Of a stretch of DNA of 64,000 nucleotides, positions 44,544 through 53,525 are shown one piece after another. Source of the stretch: Oceanospirillaceae bacterium (GTDB lineage: Bacteria > Pseudomonadota > Gammaproteobacteria > Pseudomonadales > Litoribrevibacteraceae); NCBI GenBank assembly GCA_015665455.1, contig JADFAD010000009.1:232254-296253 (forward strand), written 5' to 3'. Below the pieces are notes generated by a model that was not told where the DNA came from, did no database searches, and saw nothing but the letters and a program-made list of their open reading frames with translations. Numbering within the stretch: position 1 is the first letter of the stretch; the number at the start of each line of letters is the position of its first letter. The position numbers and the translations under genes were made by a program.

Positions 44544-45098
44544 GCCCGTGAAGGCGAACGATTATTTTTTGACGTCGGTTGTAATAGTTGCCACGTGACA
44601 GAAATGAAACTGACCCCGCGCAAGTTTTCTGAACCCACCCCGTATAACCCATCCGGTAACCTGCAAGTCAACGATGTATCAAAACCTCTGATCTGGGATA
44701 TGAATCGCTATATCAATGGCCGATCATTACTAAAACGCCACAGACAAGGCACCACAATAAAAGCCTTCACAGATTTGAAACGCCACAATCTATGCGATGA
44801 AGACTACAAGCATTTTTGTAACGAGCAAATAACTCAGGGCAGTCTGTTAGGATTTGCCTCTGCAGAAGATTTCACCGTGCCGGGCGTACCGCGCCCAACC
44901 GAAGACTTTCTAACGCGTAAGCTTTGGGACGTAGCAAACTCAGACCCATACGGTCATCGAGGTGACTTAACGACCATTACTGAAGGGGTATATCAGCACG
45001 GCGGTGAAGCACACCAAGTGCGAGATGAGTTTTTCGATCTACCGCAAGAAGACAAAGATAAAATAGTCGAGTTCTTGAAAACGCTAGGCGTGTTCTAA
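44544..45098 (+). pseudogene. C-terminal fragment of a c-type di-haem oxidoreductase-like protein
   Basis: The frame is open from just after a TAA at 44541 and reads AREGERLFFDVGCNSCHVTEM..., a CxxCH haem-binding motif preceded by the usual GExLFxxxGC. It ends with the family-like segment KLWDVANSDPYGHRGDLTTITEGVYQHGGEA and ...IVEFLKTLGVF*. This matches the C-terminal haem domain of DHOR/cytochrome-c-peroxidase-like proteins. There is no signal peptide, no first haem domain and no ATG ahead of the haem motif (only GTG 44595, without a ribosome-binding site and beyond the motif). Hence it is called a truncated pseudogene. Confidence 0.62.
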
Positions 45099-45154
45099 CA
45101 TTGATCCAGTATTAATCTAATAATGATCTGACATCAAGTTAGCCCGTGCTTATT

Positions 45155-45214
45155 AAAGCCCTCAGTTGTTCTATATTCACTAATGAATATCTAATGAATA
45201 CACACTGAGGGCTT
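45155..45214. terminator. bidirectional terminator between fragment and AraC gene
   Basis: AAAGCCCTCAGT (45155-45166) pairs with ACTGAGGGCTT (45204-45214), followed on the plus strand by a T-rich stretch. The 37-nt loop contains its own ATATTCA/TGAATAT hairpin. It lies between convergent genes. Confidence 0.7.
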
Positions 45215-45218
45215 TTCT

Positions 45219-46271
45219 CTATTTACCCATCTGCTTTTTAAAACGAACGGGGGAAACCTCAAACCAATTACGAAAAGCACGGTTAAATGCACTCTGTTCC
45301 GAATACCCCAACATGAGCGAGATTTCAGGTAAGGAGACTTTATCTTCACTGAGATATTGCTTAGCCAATGTCATTCTTGTTTCTCGTAAAATATCTCGAA
45401 AGATCAGATCTCGTTCCTTTAATTTTCTATGAAGTGTACGCGTGGACATGTTCAATTTTTTGGCAACCGCATCAGCGTTGGGCTCACCTTCATGAAGGCA
45501 ACGCACTAACACAGAATGAAGCTTGGTCATGACGTCGGTTACATCATCCGGCGCTTGAGCTAATAAATTCTGCGCTTGGGAGTCCAGTAATTGATGCAAG
45601 TTTTCATCACGACTTTTGACCGGTAATGCAAAAAGATCAGCGGGAAACCCAACGCACAGGTTCTTCTGCCCAAACCGAACATCACATTCGAAATACGCTT
45701 GATATAGCGCAATATGCTCTTTGGGGACAGAACAAGTGAAGCCAACACGAACCGGTTTTAATTCATTACTCTGATCGGAATGAGAAAGCAGCGTATTGCG
45801 AGTCATCTCCATCAACGAAGCAATTAATAATTCATCCGATATTTGACTCGAGTAACCATAATCTGACTGCCAAACAAGAAAAACATGGGGAGCACCAGAG
45901 GGACCAGCCTCGAACTGAAGTGTTGCTTTATTACCATCATAGAGAAGACGCTGGAAACGCTCGAAGCATCGTAGCGCCTCTTCTAAATTTTTACTGGTTT
46001 TCAGTAAATACCCAAAGCACCCAAAGTGCTCCACTTTCACGTATTTACCAATCTCTATGCCAATGGCTGGAATCGCAATTCGTTCTTCAAACGTAGCCAA
46101 TAGAGACCACCAGCGTTCAAACGAGAGATGTTTAGCTTCTGACAACGAAGCCAATTCGGACCTTAAAAACGAACGATCTTCTGAAGACACCTTCCCTTCA
46201 TGCAGCATACCCTCTAGAAAATCAGAGAGAAAAACAGAGACATCCGATGTAATAAGAAGGTTATTGAGCAT
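45219..46271 (-). CDS. AraC-family transcriptional regulator
   Basis: A 350-residue regulator with an N-terminal arabinose-binding-like domain (~20-215; VKVEHFGCFGYLLKTSKNLEEALRCFERFQRLL). The C-terminal AraC HTH (~245-345) has LNMSTRTLHRKLKERDLIFRDIL and ISLMLGYSEQSAFNRAFRNWF. Regulators of this type control lipid and alkane genes. It is divergent from the fatty-acid-hydroxylase-like gene (about 170 bp between starts), which is its probable target. Confidence 0.9.
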   Translation of the reverse strand: MLNNLLITSDVSVFLSDFLEGMLHEGKVSSEDRSFLRSELASLSEAKHLSFERWWSLLATFEERIAIPAIGIEIGKYVKVEHFGCFGYLLKTSKNLEEALRCFERFQRLLYDGNKATLQFEAGPSGAPHVFLVWQSDYGYSSQISDELLIASLMEMTRNTLLSHSDQSNELKPVRVGFTCSVPKEHIALYQAYFECDVRFGQKNLCVGFPADLFALPVKSRDENLHQLLDSQAQNLLAQAPDDVTDVMTKLHSVLVRCLHEGEPNADAVAKKLNMSTRTLHRKLKERDLIFRDILRETRMTLAKQYLSEDKVSLPEISLMLGYSEQSAFNRAFRNWFEVSPVRFKKQMGK

Positions 46272-46444
46272 ACATTTCGTTTCTTTTTATTTAACTTGGC
46301 TCAGATTGTCAATTATAAGACTTACATGGTCAAGCGTTTGAAGGCCTTAATAACTAACCTTATCAACATCATCAAAATAACAACGTTAAAAACGCACTCT
46401 TGATGTAGCTAACACGCACTATTAGATTGAGTTTGGAGAAAACA

Positions 46445-47335
46445 ATGTCAGACCTACTTCATGCCATCGGCTTTATTATCACGTTCGGAGCCCTCTTTGT
46501 CGGCATCATCATTGCTGAAGCCTATTACTGGCACCGTAAGGGTCGTACCGACATCTACAACTTTAAAGAAACCCTTGCCAGCATAACGACCGGCGGGATG
46601 TACAAAATCGCAGACGGCATCTTAATCGCAGTGGTCATTACTGCGCTGTACGACTATGTGTTTCAATTTGGTTTTCAATACACCCCTGACGACGGCATCT
46701 GGAGTATCTTACTGCTCTTCTTCACGGTAGATTTCGTGTTTTATTGGTATCACAGAGCCATGCACAATATCCGCTGGTTATGGACAGGGCACGTGACGCA
46801 CCATTCATCCACCCGAATGAATTTCTCGACCGCATTACGCCAGAATTTTATTTACGACTTAAACTTTGGTTGGTTAATCTGGTGGCTGCCTATCGCGCTC
46901 GTCGGATTTGATAAAAACTGGGCCATTGTTGCCATTGAATTGAACCTTGCTTACCAGTTCTTCATCCATACGGAGATGGTCAATAAATTAGGCTGGTGGG
47001 AAAAGTTCTTCAATACACCATCACACCATCGTGTACATCATGGCAGTAACCCGAAACAAATCGATACCAATTTCGGCGGTGTATTAATTATTTGGGATAA
47101 GATATTCGGTACATTCGTAGATGAATCAAACGCAGGGAAAATAAAATACGGGTTAACCACTCGACAGCCCACGACGTTGAACCCCATTCGGCTGTGTACC
47201 GATGAGTTCGTCTGCATGACCAAAGACATTATTCGTCATAAAGACTTACGAATCCTCTATAAAGGGCCTAACTGGGTAGAAAGTACATACGGCCGAGAAG
47301 ATGAGACGTCAAACCGACCACTTGAAACCAATTAA
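46445..47335 (+). CDS. sterol desaturase/fatty acid hydroxylase-family membrane oxygenase
   Basis: About 296 residues with several hydrophobic helices and the di-iron histidine boxes HRAMH (near residue 105), HVTHHSSTRMN (near 116) and HHRVHHG (near 194). The family inserts oxygen or desaturates lipids using non-haem di-iron, like AlkB but with a distinct architecture. The frame extends to a TTG at 46427, but the ATG at 46445 has a good GGAG 6-7 nt upstream and is preferred. A divergent AraC regulator supports lipid-inducible control. Confidence 0.9.
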   Translation: MSDLLHAIGFIITFGALFVGIIIAEAYYWHRKGRTDIYNFKETLASITTGGMYKIADGILIAVVITALYDYVFQFGFQYTPDDGIWSILLLFFTVDFVFYWYHRAMHNIRWLWTGHVTHHSSTRMNFSTALRQNFIYDLNFGWLIWWLPIALVGFDKNWAIVAIELNLAYQFFIHTEMVNKLGWWEKFFNTPSHHRVHHGSNPKQIDTNFGGVLIIWDKIFGTFVDESNAGKIKYGLTTRQPTTLNPIRLCTDEFVCMTKDIIRHKDLRILYKGPNWVESTYGREDETSNRPLETN

Positions 47336-47418
47336 CGCCTAAGAGAGAACAACCAAAAAGTAACCCTCGTAGCTAGCATCTCATCACAGAGTACCTTAAG
47401 CCACTGAAGATCAATGGC

Positions 47419-48330
47419 TTAAGGTAACGTAAACACCTCGCCTTCAATCAAAGGTCGTAAGTCTTCAATAAACTGAGTCATGTGACGAACAAACACCTGT
47501 ATTTTTGCATTCTTCCGTAAATCAGGGTGGCTCAAGATCCATATATCAAACTTCCCCTCAGTCGTGTACGGAGGTACCCTGACAAGATCATCGTTTCTAT
47601 CCCCAACAAAACACGGCAAAATGGATATACCCATACCCAACGCACAAGACTGAGCCTGTAAACTGCTGTCCGGAATTTTATGTTTGGATGAAAACCTCGG
47701 GTATTCACGCGCAATCTTACCAATGGGTCGCCGTGCCTTATCCGTCCAACCTATCCAGTTCTGCTTTTCTAACCATCCATCTTCCTTCAATTTAGGAAGA
47801 GACACCTTCGCCATATAAGGCGCTCGATGCATAACAGCGACTTTTCGCCCTATCAAATACTCGGGTGGCTCAGAGCATATGCGTATCGCTATATCTGGTT
47901 CTCTATTAGCCAAATTCAGGTTTTGATTGGTCGCCGCAATGTCGATATCAATATCAGGGTACGTTTGACAAAAGTCCGCAATACCAGGCATAAATAATTC
48001 TTGAGCAAGGAGATCAGGCATGGTGATCCGAATATCCCCACTGAGGTTTTCATCATTCCCAATGATCTTTCTCTCAACCGTTCCAAGACGATCCTCTAGG
48101 TAAGACGCTTCGGTATAAATCTCATCACCTAACTTCGTTCTAACATACCCTTTTGCTGAACGGTCAAATAAGCGTTGACCCAACGACAACTCAAAACTGT
48201 TAATACGACGAGAGACGGTTGCATGGTTCACCCCCAGTTGCTGTGCAGCAGAGCGAACCGAACCTGTACGACAGACCGCCAAAAAGAACTTTAAGTCATC
48301 CCAATTCAACATATTCCACGTCTCATTCAA
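47419..48330 (-). CDS. LysR-family transcriptional regulator
   Basis: A ~300-residue LTTR whose core starts MLNWDDLKFFLAVCRTGSVRSAAQQLGVNHATVSRRI, with a substrate-binding domain from ~90. The given start is a TTG; the ATG six codons inside gives the same core and may be the true start. A perfect 18-bp palindrome lies 92 bp upstream. The target may be the divergent hypothetical gene or its own promoter. Confidence 0.88.
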   Translation of the reverse strand: MNETWNMLNWDDLKFFLAVCRTGSVRSAAQQLGVNHATVSRRINSFELSLGQRLFDRSAKGYVRTKLGDEIYTEASYLEDRLGTVERKIIGNDENLSGDIRITMPDLLAQELFMPGIADFCQTYPDIDIDIAATNQNLNLANREPDIAIRICSEPPEYLIGRKVAVMHRAPYMAKVSLPKLKEDGWLEKQNWIGWTDKARRPIGKIAREYPRFSSKHKIPDSSLQAQSCALGMGISILPCFVGDRNDDLVRVPPYTTEGKFDIWILSHPDLRKNAKIQVFVRHMTQFIEDLRPLIEGEVFTLP

Positions 48331-48422
48331 TCTCCCCTGCTCTCACACAGTCAGTTATCACTTGAGAGAGTCCATAAACACTGCATTCGAATTTCAGTGT
48401 ACCCGAATAAAGCGTCAAAACC

Positions 48423-48440
48423 TGTTGCATATATGCAACA
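48423..48440. promoter_or_regulatory. perfect 18-bp palindrome, probable LysR site
   Basis: TGTTGCATA and its exact reverse complement abut (48423-48440), containing the TTGCA-n4-TGCAA form common for LTTR sites. It lies in the 401-bp gap 48331-48731 between divergent genes. Otherwise I see no ORF I can support in that gap. Confidence 0.55.
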
Positions 48441-48731
48441 CCCACTCGCAATTATTGCCAGTTCCTAACTATTCAGCTGAAAAATAGAATGCCTTTAACG
48501 CATAACAAGCACATTAAGAACAGGCACGTTAAGAACAAGCAACCACCCTGCCACCGATAAGTGATAGGGGCAACAAAATGGGTTCGACAGATTTAAACAG
48601 AACTAGTTCGCTTAGTGCGCACCTTAACGTTAATGCACCACAATACTGTTAAAAACCATTGCTTCACGAAAAAGAATACGAGGATATAGGGAAATGCTTT
48701 CGTCCAGTCAATTGTCAGCAACGAAAATATT

Positions 48732-49739
48732 ATGAAAAAGATCGAACCATTATTAAACGGCGAAATGGCCTTAGACAATGCGCCTCATGCAGAGCTATAT
48801 GATGGGCTGCGGTGTATTCCTCAACATTACTTAAGCTATTCTCACACGCAAGCATCCGTTGAGCAGCTCGTTCTTAAACTTCATTATTCAGACAAGTACC
48901 CTATTTTTGTTTCTCAGGACGAATCAGGGTTATACATCCAAATAGGTGTCATTGGCTACGATAACTACCAACCATTAAGCGAACAGCCCAATGCCAAAAT
49001 TGTTTATGGTCGTAAATGGCGAGTGGAACCACAACTGCCTTCCTCTGAAATCATTCAGACGGTATTTCTGGCCATTAAGAAAGCCCGTGAACATGAGATA
49101 CGAGAATTATTTCGCTTCATTGACGAAAATAGATCCACCACACCGTTCAATAACCATCACGACATACCGCTTTTGGTTCGCAGCAAATCGTTCTTACAAC
49201 CAACACCGACTTCTAACCAAAACGAAAGCGCCAGCCCCATTGAGCTGGATTTCCTTTTACACAAAATAAACTACGATCAAGCCCAGTTTTCAATACACAC
49301 CATAGAGCAACGTTCAACGGGTATTTGGTTCATAGAGCTCAACATGACACCTGCCGATTCAACTCAACTTCAAGAACTAACAGAAACTCGATTCATCAGC
49401 TTCACGCTAAACAAACTAGACACCAATGAATTTCTCTACGCACTGATGCAGGCACTAGTACAATTGAGTGATCGTCACGTAGATGAACATTTTACCTACG
49501 ATCACGTTGCTCGGTTTAGCTGGAAAAATAGAATTGAAGGCATCGCACATTTATCCAGCGTAACTCGGCAATTGCATCACAATGAAAACCTGGAAGAGTT
49601 TTCAAAGCATTGGAAACAAAACAACTACGAAACCGACCAGACCCGAGTGCCTAAGCTTTCCGAAAGCAAATTGACTGAACGACTGAAACATATTTTGGAA
49701 ATACACAGCCCACTGGAAGGGCTTCTGCCGATTATTTGA
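48732..49739 (+). CDS. hypothetical protein, 335 aa
   Basis: A soluble protein with no signal peptide or membrane segment. It opens MKKIEPLLNGEMALDNAPHA and has a central segment YGRKWRVEPQLPSSEIIQTVFLAIKKAREHEIRELF. The second half (from ~170) looks like a repeat of the first fold type: HTIEQRSTGIWFIELNM, TRFISFTLNKLDTNEFLYALMQAL. I do not recognise the family. It lies alone, with convergent DMT transporter downstream; nothing in context gives a role. Confidence 0.65.
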   Translation: MKKIEPLLNGEMALDNAPHAELYDGLRCIPQHYLSYSHTQASVEQLVLKLHYSDKYPIFVSQDESGLYIQIGVIGYDNYQPLSEQPNAKIVYGRKWRVEPQLPSSEIIQTVFLAIKKAREHEIRELFRFIDENRSTTPFNNHHDIPLLVRSKSFLQPTPTSNQNESASPIELDFLLHKINYDQAQFSIHTIEQRSTGIWFIELNMTPADSTQLQELTETRFISFTLNKLDTNEFLYALMQALVQLSDRHVDEHFTYDHVARFSWKNRIEGIAHLSSVTRQLHHNENLEEFSKHWKQNNYETDQTRVPKLSESKLTERLKHILEIHSPLEGLLPII

Positions 49740-49765
49740 TGAGCTAAAGTCAAACCTATTTGGCT

Positions 49766-50665
49766 CTAGCGCCCTACTACCAACAAGATCCCAAGCATTA
49801 CTGCGACTAAGCCAGCAAGCTTCAATCGATTGAAGGATTCTCCCAGCAACATGATGCCCATTGCCACACCAATGGGAATACTCAATTGGCGTAAAGCCAC
49901 CACATAGCCCACATGCGATACGTAATTCATGGCAACCAACACGAGACTGTACGTCAGAGTCATAACGGCGCCCGCAGCCATGGCCGTTGTTATTTGGCTA
50001 GAAACCGTAATCCGCCATTGTTCTATCGATTTTTGCCCAAAGACTGAAAACAGAGATACCCAACACGTTGCAAAGAGAGATAACCAAAACATGTACACCA
50101 GAGAACGCTGCCAAGTCGCTTTCTCAGGTAACGTTTTCGCCACTTCGGTTAATACATGTTGGTCAATATAACTGTAACCCGTCGTCGCTAAAGCCGCGAT
50201 GCAAGCGTACATAACACCTTTACTCAACAAAGAAGCCCAAAACACATCTTTGCTTCTGAACGGTACCAACAGACAACCACTGATGATTAAGGCCACACCA
50301 AGGTACTGCACAACCTCGTAATGCCGATCATTGAATAAGCTTACAACCACGGGAACCACCGCCACCGGCAACGCCCTCGCTAATGGGTACACCACAGATA
50401 GCTCGTAACCACGGTAGCCACCGCTTAAGCCAATAAAGTAACAGCCCTGAAAAAAGCCCGTAGCAATTAACCACGGAAGATATTGATCAATCAGTAGACC
50501 ACTGATTGATCCATAGTTGAGTGCGAACGGCAGCAAGAGCAGCGTTGAACAGCCGCTGACCACCGTAAAAAATGAAAGATAGGGAACCGACTTTTTGCCA
50601 ATAAAATTCCATCCTGCATGGCAAAAGGCCGAAAACACCACCAACAGAAACGGAAACCAACTCAC
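49766..50665 (-). CDS. EamA/DMT-superfamily transporter of the AEP operon
   Basis: A 299-residue ten-helix membrane protein with two EamA repeats (e.g. LSVVYPLARALPVAVVPVVVSL and the late LRQLSIPIGVAMGIMLLGESF). It starts with GTG overlapping the stop of the HDIG gene (GTGA), so it is translationally coupled to the phn operon. It could export a toxic aldehyde or amine, or carry a phosphonate-related compound; nothing in the sequence decides. Confidence 0.85.
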   Translation of the reverse strand: MSWFPFLLVVFSAFCHAGWNFIGKKSVPYLSFFTVVSGCSTLLLLPFALNYGSISGLLIDQYLPWLIATGFFQGCYFIGLSGGYRGYELSVVYPLARALPVAVVPVVVSLFNDRHYEVVQYLGVALIISGCLLVPFRSKDVFWASLLSKGVMYACIAALATTGYSYIDQHVLTEVAKTLPEKATWQRSLVYMFWLSLFATCWVSLFSVFGQKSIEQWRITVSSQITTAMAAGAVMTLTYSLVLVAMNYVSHVGYVVALRQLSIPIGVAMGIMLLGESFNRLKLAGLVAVMLGILLVVGR

Positions 50666-51270
50666 GCGTCGTCTACTGTAAGTGCAGCCCCCATCAGGGC
50701 GATCATTCGATCTTTGTAATGGGCCAAATCAGGAATATCCAGCCCCACCACTTTGCCATGGTCGTCAAAATAACGAACCTTCAAGGCCTGATCGAAGTAT
50801 TCAGAATTTTGAAACTTCTGAACTTGATCCCCAGACATTGGCCCACCCTGCAGCCCTAAACTATGCTGAGAGGCATCACTTAGACCCGCCATATAACCTG
50901 CATCGATCGCGCATAAATATCGCTTCGCAGCCACGTGTAACTGAATAGGAGTAGTCACTTCAGAACCAAAAAACTGCCTCAGATAACGCGCGCCCAATAT
51001 TTCATGATGAAAATCAGCTTCGGGTGTACCACTCGCGATCAAGTCCGCATTCTGGGGGCCAATAAAATGCCCCACATCATGCAACAATGCAGCAACAACC
51101 AAGGCGTCTGCAACGCCTTGCTGTTCTGCTAAATACGCACACTGAAGCATGTGTTGCTTTTGAGTGATGGCTTCTCCGTACTGCTCATCTCCATAGGTAT
51201 CGAACAAATCTTCAATCTGCTGATACTGTTGAGAGGCCGTCAAAATTGGCTCACCCGTCGAGTTACTCAT
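50662..51270 (-). CDS. phosphonate-operon HDIG-domain protein (PhnZ-like)
   Basis: A 202-residue HD-domain protein with the metal-binding LLHDVGHFIG near residue 64, EAHH-like HHEILGARYLRQFFG and the late HVAAKRYLCAIDAGY. This is the 'phosphonate degradation associated HDIG' family, related to PhnZ, a di-iron oxygenase that cleaves the C-P bond of 2-amino-1-hydroxyethylphosphonate made by PhnY. No PhnY is seen here. Its start overlaps the phnX stop (TAATG) and its stop overlaps the DMT start, so all four genes are tightly coupled. Confidence 0.87.
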   Translation of the reverse strand: MSNSTGEPILTASQQYQQIEDLFDTYGDEQYGEAITQKQHMLQCAYLAEQQGVADALVVAALLHDVGHFIGPQNADLIASGTPEADFHHEILGARYLRQFFGSEVTTPIQLHVAAKRYLCAIDAGYMAGLSDASQHSLGLQGGPMSGDQVQKFQNSEYFDQALKVRYFDDHGKVVGLDIPDLAHYKDRMIALMGAALTVDDA

Positions 51271-52112
51271 TAGGGTTGGATTCCATTCGCCAATTTCAAA
51301 TTAATCTGATCAATCACGTCAGGCAGGTCCGCCACAGAGTCAATCACAAAATGCGCACCTGAGGTTGCCATACGTTTGTATGATTTCAATCGAACGGCCG
51401 CTTGCTCAGAACCATTCAGGGCTTCCCATTCCTCATGGGTTAAGCCATTTGCATTACCACTCAACGCAACGGCCACCGTCCACATGCCCGCATTCAAACC
51501 TTCTTCGATGCCTATCTCAGTATCGTCCACTTTAATGCACGCCTGAGTTTCAGCGATTTCCAGTTTCTCCATCACTGCTTGAGCCATATACGGGTAAGGA
51601 CGCCCCTTGCTCACTTCAGTAGCACACACATTTGCTTGAGTTTCATAGCCATATTCTTTAGCCACTTCCGCTAAGGCTTGATACATTTCAGTACTGTATC
51701 CAGTGTTACCTCCGATTTTAATGCCTTGTGCCCGAATGATGTCAACGGAATCCAACCAACCCGGAATCAAACGGCTGTTCGCTCGAATGGCCTCAATCTG
51801 AATGGGTAAAAACTCATGATATAAAGCTTGAACGTCATCTTCCGTCGAAGCACGACCCTTCCCTGCTAACCATTGCTTTTGGATGCTTGGCATAGCTAAC
51901 ATACGACGAATGTGCTCGCTTTTTTCCGCGCCCATGGGTTCTCTTGCTTCGGCTTCTGTTGCCATAACGCCATGGGATTCAAACAGCGCTTGGAACGCTC
52001 TAATCGGTGCAACCGAACCAAAATCCACTATGGTTCCCGCCCAATCACAGATCACGGCTTTTACTGGTCCAGTGTAAGAACGCTTATATTGAAAAGAAGG
52101 TGCTTGTCTCAT
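51270..52112 (-). CDS. phnX: phosphonoacetaldehyde hydrolase (phosphonatase)
   Basis: PhnX cleaves phosphonoacetaldehyde to acetaldehyde and phosphate. It is a HAD-fold enzyme with the nucleophile Asp in CDWAGTIVDFGS, the Schiff-base lysine in PMGAEKSEHIRRML and the later HAD motif KVDDTEIGIEEGLNAG. The frame runs to 52214 inside phnW, but the ATG at 52112 (MRQAPSF...) has a GAG at suitable spacing and gives 280 residues, near the family's ~270. It follows phnW by 62 bp. Confidence 0.94.
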   Translation of the reverse strand: MRQAPSFQYKRSYTGPVKAVICDWAGTIVDFGSVAPIRAFQALFESHGVMATEAEAREPMGAEKSEHIRRMLAMPSIQKQWLAGKGRASTEDDVQALYHEFLPIQIEAIRANSRLIPGWLDSVDIIRAQGIKIGGNTGYSTEMYQALAEVAKEYGYETQANVCATEVSKGRPYPYMAQAVMEKLEIAETQACIKVDDTEIGIEEGLNAGMWTVAVALSGNANGLTHEEWEALNGSEQAAVRLKSYKRMATSGAHFVIDSVADLPDVIDQINLKLANGIQP

Positions 52113-52174
52113 AAAAATCTCGTTGCTAATTATGTGTTCAATGGAATTAAGCTTTTTCGAAAGGTACGCCCAAC

Positions 52175-53320
52175 CTAAGCCGTGGTTAAATCCGACGATT
52201 TTTGCCAATAGCAATTCTGCTCTATGGCAGAAATCAATCGAGCCATATCTTCAGGAAATACGTGACCGATGTTGCCGATCCGGAAGCAGTCCGCGTCTGA
52301 AACCTTGCCAGGGTAAATCACAAACCCAGCTTCTTTAAGGCGTAGATAGAAGGCTTTAAAGTTGTAATCCGCATGCTCAGGATTAAAGAACGTAGTTATG
52401 AACGGCGATTGCGAAGCATCGTCTAGTAAGGTGCTAAACCCGAGGCTTCTCATGCCCTCTACTAGAATGGAATGGTTTTCAGCATAACGTTGATAACGTA
52501 AATTTATGCCACCTTCTTCATACAACTCTTTTAACGCTTGATCGAACGCTCGAACCGTATGGGTTGGTGACGTAAACCGCCACTTACCATTGCCATTTTT
52601 CATGCCTTGCCACTGATCGTACAAATCCAAGGACACTGAACGCGCAAGCCCTTGGCAATCATTCAACTTATTGCGGTTCGCAATAATAAACCCAAACCCA
52701 GGCACCCCTTGAATGCACTTATTCGCACTGCTGACTAAGAAATCAATTTCCAAGGCAGCAACATCCATAGTAACGCCACCAAAGCTGCTCATGGCATCCA
52801 CAATGAAGTCGCATTTGTGTTTCTTAACAATTGGGGCGATTCGTTCGATCGGGTTCAAGCGCCCCGTTGTTGTTTCACAATGCACAACGGCCACGTGACT
52901 AAAGCTAAGATCTTCCGCCAATAAACGATCTAACGCGTCTAGATCAATGGCGCCTGTTTCACCAAAATCCATCAGGTGACAATCAATGTTTAATACCGAT
53001 GCGATTTGAGCAATTCGCTGACCGTAATGACCATTTGCAAGTACTAACAGTTTACCTTGCGTAGGAATCACCGAACCAATCACAGACTCCACCGAAGCGG
53101 TACCACTGCCCTGAATTAATACCGATACGTATTGATCAAAGCATTCCGGACGCTCAGGTAATGCCAGTTCAACCAATCGAGCACGGATGCTTTGCACCAA
53201 TTGATTGTATTCATCATCCCAGGTACACCAATCCTTCATCATCGCCTGCCTAACTGTCGGGCTGGTTGAAAGCGGACCTGGCGTTAACAACAAATACGGA
53301 TTATCGGGTAATTGACTCAC
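52175..53320 (-). CDS. phnW: 2-aminoethylphosphonate:pyruvate transaminase
   Basis: PhnW converts AEP and pyruvate to phosphonoacetaldehyde and alanine with PLP. The 381 residues carry the family motifs [28 protein letters not shown] at the start, [10 protein letters not shown] and the PLP-lysine segment [16 protein letters not shown] near residue 200. The start is a GTG at 53320 with AGGAG 6 nt ahead. It heads the leftward operon phnW-phnX-HDIG-DMT, preceded by a palindromic operator. Confidence 0.95.
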   Translation of the reverse strand: MSQLPDNPYLLLTPGPLSTSPTVRQAMMKDWCTWDDEYNQLVQSIRARLVELALPERPECFDQYVSVLIQGSGTASVESVIGSVIPTQGKLLVLANGHYGQRIAQIASVLNIDCHLMDFGETGAIDLDALDRLLAEDLSFSHVAVVHCETTTGRLNPIERIAPIVKKHKCDFIVDAMSSFGGVTMDVAALEIDFLVSSANKCIQGVPGFGFIIANRNKLNDCQGLARSVSLDLYDQWQGMKNGNGKWRFTSPTHTVRAFDQALKELYEEGGINLRYQRYAENHSILVEGMRSLGFSTLLDDASQSPFITTFFNPEHADYNFKAFYLRLKEAGFVIYPGKVSDADCFRIGNIGHVFPEDMARLISAIEQNCYWQKSSDLTTA

Positions 53321-53362
53321 AGTAACTCCTAATTAATGGTTTATTTCTGACGATGAAATAAT

Positions 53363-53376
53363 CTGGTATATACCAA
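53363..53376. promoter_or_regulatory. phosphonate operator copy 1 (phnW side)
   Basis: CTGGTATATACCAA contains the perfect 12-bp palindrome TGGTATATACCA, 43 bp upstream of the phnW GTG. The same core recurs three times in the locus; GntR-family proteins bind such short palindromes. Confidence 0.75.
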
Positions 53377-53462
53377 TTTCACGCATAGTAGTAATTAGGA
53401 GCTTATGGGGTCAATAGCCTGTGTAAAAGTTTCATCAAACTGAAACATATTAGAAATATTAT

Positions 53463-53476
53463 CTGGTATATACCAA
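53463..53476. promoter_or_regulatory. phosphonate operator copy 2 (FAD oxidase side)
   Basis: CTGGTATATACCAA again, exactly 100 bp from copy 1 and 50 bp before the FAD oxidase ATG, in the divergent promoter region 53321-53525. Confidence 0.75.
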
Positions 53477-53525
53477 TATCCATTATTGGGTTTTTAAAAC
53501 CAATTAATTCATACAGAGGCATTAT

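Noticed and set aside
44443..44598. 51-codon ORF ending at the decayed haem fragment
   Set aside because: No recognisable product or convincing ribosome-binding site; probably chance.
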